In this document: positions 58,140-64,000 of the stretch, piece after piece | Numbering within the stretch: the first letter of the stretch is position 1 | Layout of the letters: the number at the start of each line of letters is the position of its first letter | Assembly (NCBI GenBank): GCA_036571765.1 | Contig: BROE01000004.1 | Coordinates: 2,726,418 to 2,790,417 of the forward strand | Length of the DNA stretch: 64,000 nucleotides | Direction: 5' to 3' | Source: Plecoglossus altivelis | Lineage: Eukaryota; Chordata; Actinopteri; Osmeriformes; Plecoglossidae | The notes under the pieces: model-generated | Seen by the model: only the letters and a program-made list of their open reading frames with translations | Database searches by the model: none | Told to the model about the DNA's origin: nothing | Program-made: the position numbers and the translations under genes

Positions 58140-58392
58140 TGAAACACACTTCTAAATGGTGTGGGGGACCACATGCTGAAACACACTTCTAAATGATGTT
58201 AGGGACCACATGCTGAAACACACTTCTAAATGATGTTAGGGACATGCTGAAACACACTTCTAAATGATGTTAGGGACCACATGCTGAAACACACTTCTAA
58301 ATGATGTTAGGGACCACATGCTGAAACACACTTCTAAATGATGTTAGGGACATGCTGAAACACACTTCTAAATGATGTGGGGGCCCACATGC
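58140..58392. repeat. 37-bp minisatellite
   Basis: Seven copies of CATGCTGAAACACACTTCTA plus AATGATGTTAGGGACCA; three copies lack the ACCAC part. Confidence 0.92.
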
Positions 58393-58559
58393 AGAAACAC
58401 TCTTTTCCTGCATGCATTCCCATTTACCTTCAAATGTCAAGCATGTTAAATGATCCAAAACACATCCTTAAAAAGCTTTCTTATAGCAATGTATGTACAA
58501 AAAAGAAGGCTTTTTTTGTTCAATAATTGTGTTTCTACCACAGTTCAATAGTTTTGTAT

Positions 58560-58720
58560 TGTGTTTAGTGGGAACACTTAACATGTTTGGTCAATTTTAC
58601 TTGATTGTTGATGCCTGTACTTCTGTAGCACCGTGGCTCTGTGAGGCACGGCATTTCGTTTCACTGTATGCACCCGCATGTAGCAGAATGACAATAAAGC
58701 TCAACTTGACTTTACTTGAA
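58560..58720 (+). mobile_element. 3' end of a dispersed retroelement
   Basis: GCACGGCATTTCGTTTCACT, then GAATGACAATAAAGCTCAAC and TTGACTTTACTTG. This is the kind of AATAAAG plus simple-repeat tail seen in dispersed vertebrate non-LTR copies. Family not certain. Confidence 0.4.
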
Positions 58721-60090
58721 ATAATATGATCGTACAAGACGACTATGGGTTAACTAAATAAAAAAGACATACATTTATGTTGTTTTCAGTAATTTCATCA
58801 GTAAGTTATCTCAATTTTTCGAAATAATTGAATGATTACGTTTATGATACTTCACATCAAAAACACTCACTGAAGCCAAAGATAAAATGCATCTGTTTAC
58901 GTTTCTGTCACACAACAATGTAGTCAACATTGTAATGAAGAACAGCTTTTGCATCGCCATGACAATGAATCTAAACTGACAGGAGCTTAACACAAGGTGG
59001 CGCTGTTTAGGCGTAAACGAGCACTTGGACAGTATAGTCGATGCTTGAGGTAGGTTGACAGGTCAGATATCTAACCAGCTAAAAAATGTTTATGGATAAA
59101 AATTACAAAACGAATGCGTGTTTCATTGTTTATATACATTTTACGCAATGCAAATTGTTTTACATGTAGACATACAGTGTGGTGATGCTCAATAGGCCGC
59201 ATTAAGTGTATCTGTGCATTACTAGCTAAATACAAGACTACCTAGCCATCGTTTAGCCACCTAGCGACATCATCACTGGCCATTGTTTTGGACTCGGCTG
59301 CGAGTGAACCTTGTTCTCCAGGTCAGAGCTAGTAAATGTTTGCTGATCAAGCAAACGCGCAGTAAGAAAGACTAATTTGCAGCCGCAGATTTGTATAGTT
59401 TTGTTCCGTTGTGATATCGTGATGCATCCTTTTTTTTGCACATGACCGTGCTGCTAAATTGAAAGTACAGCGTTAGCGGATTACAGTAGGTGCTGCACTT
59501 AGCTACAGTATTAGTATAGCAAACTTTCATTGATATGGACCTGTTATACCGATCTACTGTCTTGATCACCATGCGTCTGGTGTCGGAACCACTAGTTCGT
59601 AAATAGCGATTATTTATTTAGCTAGCAAGTAGCCGTTAATTTTGAACACATTATGTAGTACCAGTGCTAACAGTAGCTAAACATGCGATCGAAATGTTTC
59701 CTTTGACTGCACGGCTGGTTTTAAAGGTTGAATATAGTAATAGGACGATGATACGTGCAATATAATCTCTAAGCGCTGTACTACTTGAAAAAAAACCCCG
59801 ATCCCTCATCATCGTTTCATTCAGGATATCTGAGATCGGTCCTTGTGTCTTCAACTGTCATCACAGATTCCGGGGGTTTATTGTGTTGGAAAGACACAGC
59901 GCATCCACAGAACTACGCCACCAATTTAATTGACGCCGTTTTCCCTCCCCTCCCCTCCCCTCGTCTCTCCTGGAGGGTACGGAAGTGTAGGACCTCGGTG
60001 TGAGAGGACGTATAGCCGCACTCTGCTTCCCTGGGTGGGTGTTTGTGAGCTGCATGCAGCGCTAACGCACCGCACACACACACCACACAG
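58721..60090. promoter_or_regulatory. Upstream region of the plus-strand gene starting at 60091
   Basis: Unique sequence. CpG content rises at 59920-60060 before the start codon, fitting a leader or promoter there. No other exon seen. Confidence 0.35.
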
Positions 60091-62314
60091 ATGGAGAAAA
60101 GAGAGAGGAAGCCGGGCTACTTTGCCAGGTGAGTTTCTTTACGCGGGTGACACAACATGTAATAGCTTTGTTTTTTGCTAGTTGTTTGGTGTGAACGAAA
60201 GCAGTAGCTTTTGAAGTGTGTAACCTAGCCACGGTGCGGCAGTGTGGGTAGGTGGGTATAGCTCAGCGGTACAGTGTTTGACTGCAGACCAAGAGACTGT
60301 AGGTTGCTCAGGTGAAAAGTGTTGGCTAAATAAACACATTAATATTACATTACAGTACAGCTTGTCTAGACTCCTCTGCCTGGGCTGAATAGAGGAGGAC
60401 AGATGGTGTTGTGTTGAGGGGGATTCTGGGAAATGAAGATTTTGTTTATGTTGTGTGTTCTCACCATGGCTGAGCTGAGAGAGAGGGAAAGCGAGAGGAG
60501 GAGGGGAGAGAGGAGAGAGATGGAGAGGGAGAGAAACACAAAGAGAGAAACGGAGATATAGAGACAGACAGAAATGAAGAGAAATGGAGACAGGAAGAAA
60601 GATAATGAAACAGGAAATGTAGAGACAACAGAAGCTGTCTCTGCATTCCACACAGGCTTTCCTGGGGGAGCAGGAGTGTTGTCTGGAATGCTGTGTTGAA
60701 CCCTCCTGCAGATGTGGGTCTGGCAGCTTCCTTGACGAGGGGGAGGCAGAGGGGGAAGGAGAGGGGGAGGCGGAGGGGAGGGAGAGGCAGAAGGGAGGGG
60801 GATGCAGAGAGGGAAGAGAGGCAGAGAGAGAGGGAGAGGTGGAGGGGGACGGAGAGGCAGATGGAAGGCGGAGAGGGATGCGGAGGCTAGGGAGAGGGAG
60901 AGGCAGAGAGGGAGGCAGAGAGGGAGGCAGAGAGGAGGGGGAGGCAGAGAGGAGGGGGAGGCAGAGAAGAGGGAGAGGCAGAGAGAGACGGAGAAGCGGA
61001 GGGGAGACTCTCCCCATGCAGTTCTGTCTGCCTTTCACTCACCCTCTCCTCCGTTAGAGCAATAACTCTCTCTTCCATTAGAGCAATAACACTCTCTCCT
61101 CCTCCATCCCCTCCCCACTTCCTCTCCTCCATCCCCTCTCTCTCTCTCCTCCAGCCCTCTCTCTCCTCCCCCCCACCCACTCTGTTTACCTACCTTTCTA
61201 GATCTCACTCTCATCTATCTTTCTCTAATGCGATAGTCATCTTTTAGCGCACGCATCAAATATTAATTCCTCTAACAGTTCTTCCCAGACTTCCCTGACA
61301 GTGTCCCAATACTACGCATGCTAAGTGGGCCTTGTTGCTCATGAGAAGGGTGTTGGTCTGGATTCTAGGTTAAACGTCATTCAACTTGAACGAATGGGTC
61401 GTTATCAATCTCTGTGGAAGCCTGATAACGACCCATCATTAGAATCAGGTGTGCTGGAGCAGGGAAACATGGGAAACCTTCAGGACAGCGGCCCTGGAGG
61501 ACCGGAGTTTGACACCCCTGGTGTAGCCAGTGCCACCTCGCTAGCGTACTGTGGTTGGTGTGTTTGCTCGGAGGGAAGAGAAGGGTAATCACCTCTACCT
61601 GACGAATGAGGGGATGAGATAAGAGGTAGAAACATAGGAAGTGATGTCATATTGTGTCCCAGTCTCTTAACTGTTACTTAAGGCCGTACTGATGTTTTCC
61701 CTTAGTCACTGTTAAACCACTGCGTAATCAAACATGCCTTGTCACCGACGAGGCAGACTAGTCTAGTCAGCGAAAACTAAACAGGCTTCTCTCTCTCTCC
61801 GAAGGCTGAAGAGGCGGAGACAGCTAAAGCAGAGCCAATCAGAGAAGGGCGTGGCTCAGCAGAACCCATCTGATTCGCCGATCATTTCCTGTCCAGCAGC
61901 CCCTGCCTTGAAGCAGGGAGACCCTGGAGGAGATGACAAACATCTTCCAAAGCGCCCAGGTGAGCGTTCACACACACACACACACACACACACACAGTCA
62001 GGTAAGATGCCATTCTCCCACACAAACACACACAAACACACACACACACACACACACGAAGTGCTGATTTGGCGTTCATCCATAGCGATGAGGGAGGATT
62101 TGAAACATTTAATCAGGTGAGTTGCAGAAGGCCTCATAAACTGAATTCATTTAGTCTGTGTGGACTTTGAGTTCAATCAGTTCATTCAGTTCGACGAACC
62201 ATCCTGCCAACATTTGTTGAACTTTAACCTCATGTCAGTTGAAGAGGTAGGAAGACACACACACACACACATATATACACACACACTTGCATGCTCACTC
62301 ACTCTCTCTCACAC

Positions 62315-62348
<34 letters not shown>

Positions 62349-62374
62349 TCACTCTCTCTCTCACACTCACTCAC

Positions 62375-62411
<37 letters not shown>

Positions 62412-62465
62412 TACACTCACTCTCTCACACACACTCTCTCTCTCTCACACACACACACACACTCA

Positions 62466-62534
<69 letters not shown>

Positions 62535-63586
62535 TAGATCATTATCTGCTTTGTTTGGGTAAAGCATCTGCTGTAAACAAACAGATGTAATTGACTGATG
62601 ATGTTTCAGACGACAGTTCAACTCCTCAGTAATTAAAAGTATAAAAGTATAAAATATTCTACCTGTGTACATTCGCTTGAGTACGACCAATCAAACCACA
62701 GATGTTGCGCAACTCCTTCCTGTACAGTAGCCTGTAAACATGGAGGGAGAGGGGGAGGGAGAGGGGGAGGGAGGGGAGGAGAGGGGGAGGGAGAGGAGAT
62801 GTGACCTTTAAACATGAGCACGAGAGGAGGGGGAGGGAGGGGGTGGAGAGGGAGGGATGGAGGGAGGGAGAGGGAGGAGGGAGGAGGAGGGAGGGGAGGG
62901 AGATGAGAAGATTGCTGTTTAAGCTAAAACAGTTGACAGACTGGTCATCTACATGTTGTTGTATAACAGAAGCAAACAACATTTGATTGCAGCTGTATCC
63001 ACCGAGCAGATAACCTCCTCTCTCTCTGGTCCTCCTGTCACTGTGAAGGAAGCCATGTCTGAGTTATACCACACACACACCACACTCACTGACACACCAC
63101 ACACACTCACACACACACACACACACATACACACTCACATACACACAACACACCACACTCACTACACAACACACTCACACACTCACATACACACACACAC
63201 ACACACACTCACATACACTCACACACTATATGTTCGTGTGCCTGCGCTGTGCTGAGTCATCGGTCCAGTGTGTTTGTGCGGAAGGAGGGCAGGCTTCAGG
63301 AAGGAGTGGGAGGATGGTGTTGGAGGTGAAAGCTGCTCCAGCTTAGTGCTGAGTTAGCCAGACACACTGGGAGGTCACTTAGATCATTACTGAGAGGGGG
63401 GAGAGAGGGGGGGAGAGAAGAGTTGGAGGAAGAGAGTGAAAGTGTTCTAACTGTGGTGTAAGGCTTCTTAAAACTAGATGGACGTGTGTGTTATGAAACT
63501 GTGGACTTGTCAGTTTATCTGATATTTTTTATGTAAATACTGACTGTGACCCTCCCCCCCTCTCCTCACACACACACACACACACA

Positions 63587-63625
<39 letters not shown>

Positions 63626-63715
63626 ACACACACCCTCCTTCCAGACGAGAGAGACACCACTAACAGCCAGTCTAAGAGAGAGAAGAGGAGACCTCCAGGG
63701 ACAGTGGAGTACACT
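60091..63715 (+). CDS. Unrecognised basic protein, first three coding exons (partial)
   Basis: Exons: 60091-60128 (MEKRERKPGYFAR), 61805-61959 (LKRRRQLKQSQSEKG through DDKHLPKRP) and 63645-63715 (DERDTTNSQSKREKRRPPGT then VEYT). Phases 2, 1 and 0 join cleanly; donors are GTGAGT, GTGAGC and GTGAGT, and acceptors follow pyrimidine or AC tracts. The 88 residues seen are Lys/Arg-rich and low in hydrophobics, with no membrane segment or known domain. I do not recognise the family. The short first exon with an early basic stretch suggests a disordered N-terminus of a larger protein continuing past 64000. It points away from znf512. Confidence 0.65.
60244..60362 (+). mobile_element. tRNA-Cys-derived SINE or tRNA pseudogene
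   Basis: GGGTATAGCTCAGCGGTACA and TTTGACTGCAGACCAAGAG match the D-arm and GCA anticodon arm of tRNA-Cys. The T-arm is decayed (AGGTTGCTCAGG). The tail AAAAGTGTTGGCTAAATAAA resembles fish SINE/L2 tails. It lies in intron 1 of the gene at 60091. Confidence 0.65.
60480..61000. repeat. GA and GGA polypurine tracts
   Basis: GAGAGAGGGAAAGCG at 60477-60600 and GGGAGGCAGAGAGGAGGGGG units at 60738-61000, in intron 1 of the gene at 60091. Confidence 0.85.
61393..61436. other. Inverted repeat (14-bp arms)
   Basis: AATGGGTCGTTATCA at 61393-61407 pairs with TGATAACGACCCAT at 61423-61436, leaving a 15-base loop. Confidence 0.75.
61440..61535 (+). repeat. Dispersed repeat fragment
   Basis: ATCAGGTGTGCTGGAGCAGG, GGACAGCGGCCCTGGAGGAC and GTTTGACACCCCTG resemble a widespread fish interspersed repeat, recognised from general familiarity. 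Class not certain. Confidence 0.4.
61969..62058. repeat. (AC)n microsatellites
   Basis: Two AC runs after the donor at 61959, in intron 2 of the gene at 60091. Confidence 0.9.
62255..62534. repeat. (CT)n/(AC)n compound microsatellite
   Basis: Alternating CTCTCTCT and CACACACA blocks ending in a pure 55-base AC run. Confidence 0.95.
62738..62905. repeat. GGGAGGGAGAGGGGGA tract
   Basis: Two GGA-rich blocks separated by GATGTGACCTTTAAACATGA. Confidence 0.85.
63068..63232. repeat. AC/ACTC microsatellite
   Basis: ACACACTCACATACACAC repeats in intron 2 of the gene at 60091. Confidence 0.9.
63565..63632. repeat. (AC)n microsatellite at an acceptor
   Basis: AC run ending 12 bases before the acceptor of exon 63645-63715. 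Confidence 0.9.
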
Positions 63716-63732
63716 GTGAGTCTGACACCTGA

Positions 63733-64000
63733 CCCTCCACCACCCTGTCCCCCTCCACCACCCTGTCCCCCTCCTCCACCACCCTGCCCTCCTCCTCCAC
63801 CACCACCCTTGGTGTCCCCCCCTCCACCCACCCTGCCTCCTCACCACCACCCTGTCCCTCCTCCTCCACCACCCCTGTGCCCTCCCACCACCACCCTGCT
63901 CTCCACCACCACCCTGTCCTCCTCCTCCCCACCCTGGTCCCCTCCTCCTCCACCACCCTGTCCCTCCTCCACCACCACCCTGCCCTCCTCCACCACCACC
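63733..64000. repeat. CCTCCACCACCCTGTCCCCC minisatellite
   Basis: About 15-18-bp units that begin 17 bases after the donor at 63716 and run off the window. They read as Pro/Thr/Ser open frames, but a GTGAGT donor and a TGA-type stop context separate them from the exon. Confidence 0.85.

Overview
The window is vertebrate, almost certainly teleost, genomic DNA. All recognisable genes are multi-exon, with GT-AG introns and animal-type proteins. Introns are short but packed with micro- and minisatellites ((AC)n, (GA)n, GGA and many 9-110 bp units). Several tRNA-derived SINE fragments of fish type are present. The species cannot be named from the sequence. A 938-bp run of N (38531-39468) and at least two stretches that look like unpolished or mis-joined sequence (1-1210 and 24705-25200) mark it as a draft assembly.

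Layout: (1) 1-1760 is noisy degenerate repeat and unassigned sequence. (2) 2430-2502 (-) is the first coding exon of mpv17; the rest lies off the left edge or is lost in the noisy block. (3) 4748-15830 (-) is uckl1, uridine-cytidine kinase-like 1: 15 coding exons that join in frame into 565 aa. (4) 17106-28094 (+) is an SLC30A2/3/8-type vesicular zinc transporter, best called slc30a3 (ZnT3): 8 coding exons, 399 aa. It is divergent from uckl1 across a 1.3-kb shared upstream region. (5) 28095-33364 is a kilobase-long 3'UTR minisatellite plus intergenic DNA. (6) 33365-44312 (-) is gtf3c2, the TFIIIC WD40 subunit: 18 coding exons, 967 aa. (7) 46581-55574 (-) is znf512, a C2H2 zinc-finger protein with an unusual His/Gln-rich C-terminal tail; its first coding exon was not found. 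(8) 60091-63715 (+) holds the first three coding exons of an unrecognised basic protein that runs off the right edge.

mpv17, slc30a3, gtf3c2 and znf512 are neighbours on human 2p23.3, whereas UCKL1 is on human 20q13.33, so uckl1 sits inside an otherwise 2p23.3-like block. The genes do not form one pathway: mitochondrial inner-membrane protein, pyrimidine salvage, synaptic-vesicle zinc loading, Pol III transcription and a nuclear zinc-finger protein.

The most interesting pattern is that several intronic minisatellites are made of copies of the adjoining exon end plus its 5' splice site. It is clear in mpv17, uckl1, slc30a3 (twice) and gtf3c2, with a weaker second case in gtf3c2. Decoy donors are therefore multiplied directly downstream of the real donor, some of them in frame and open.
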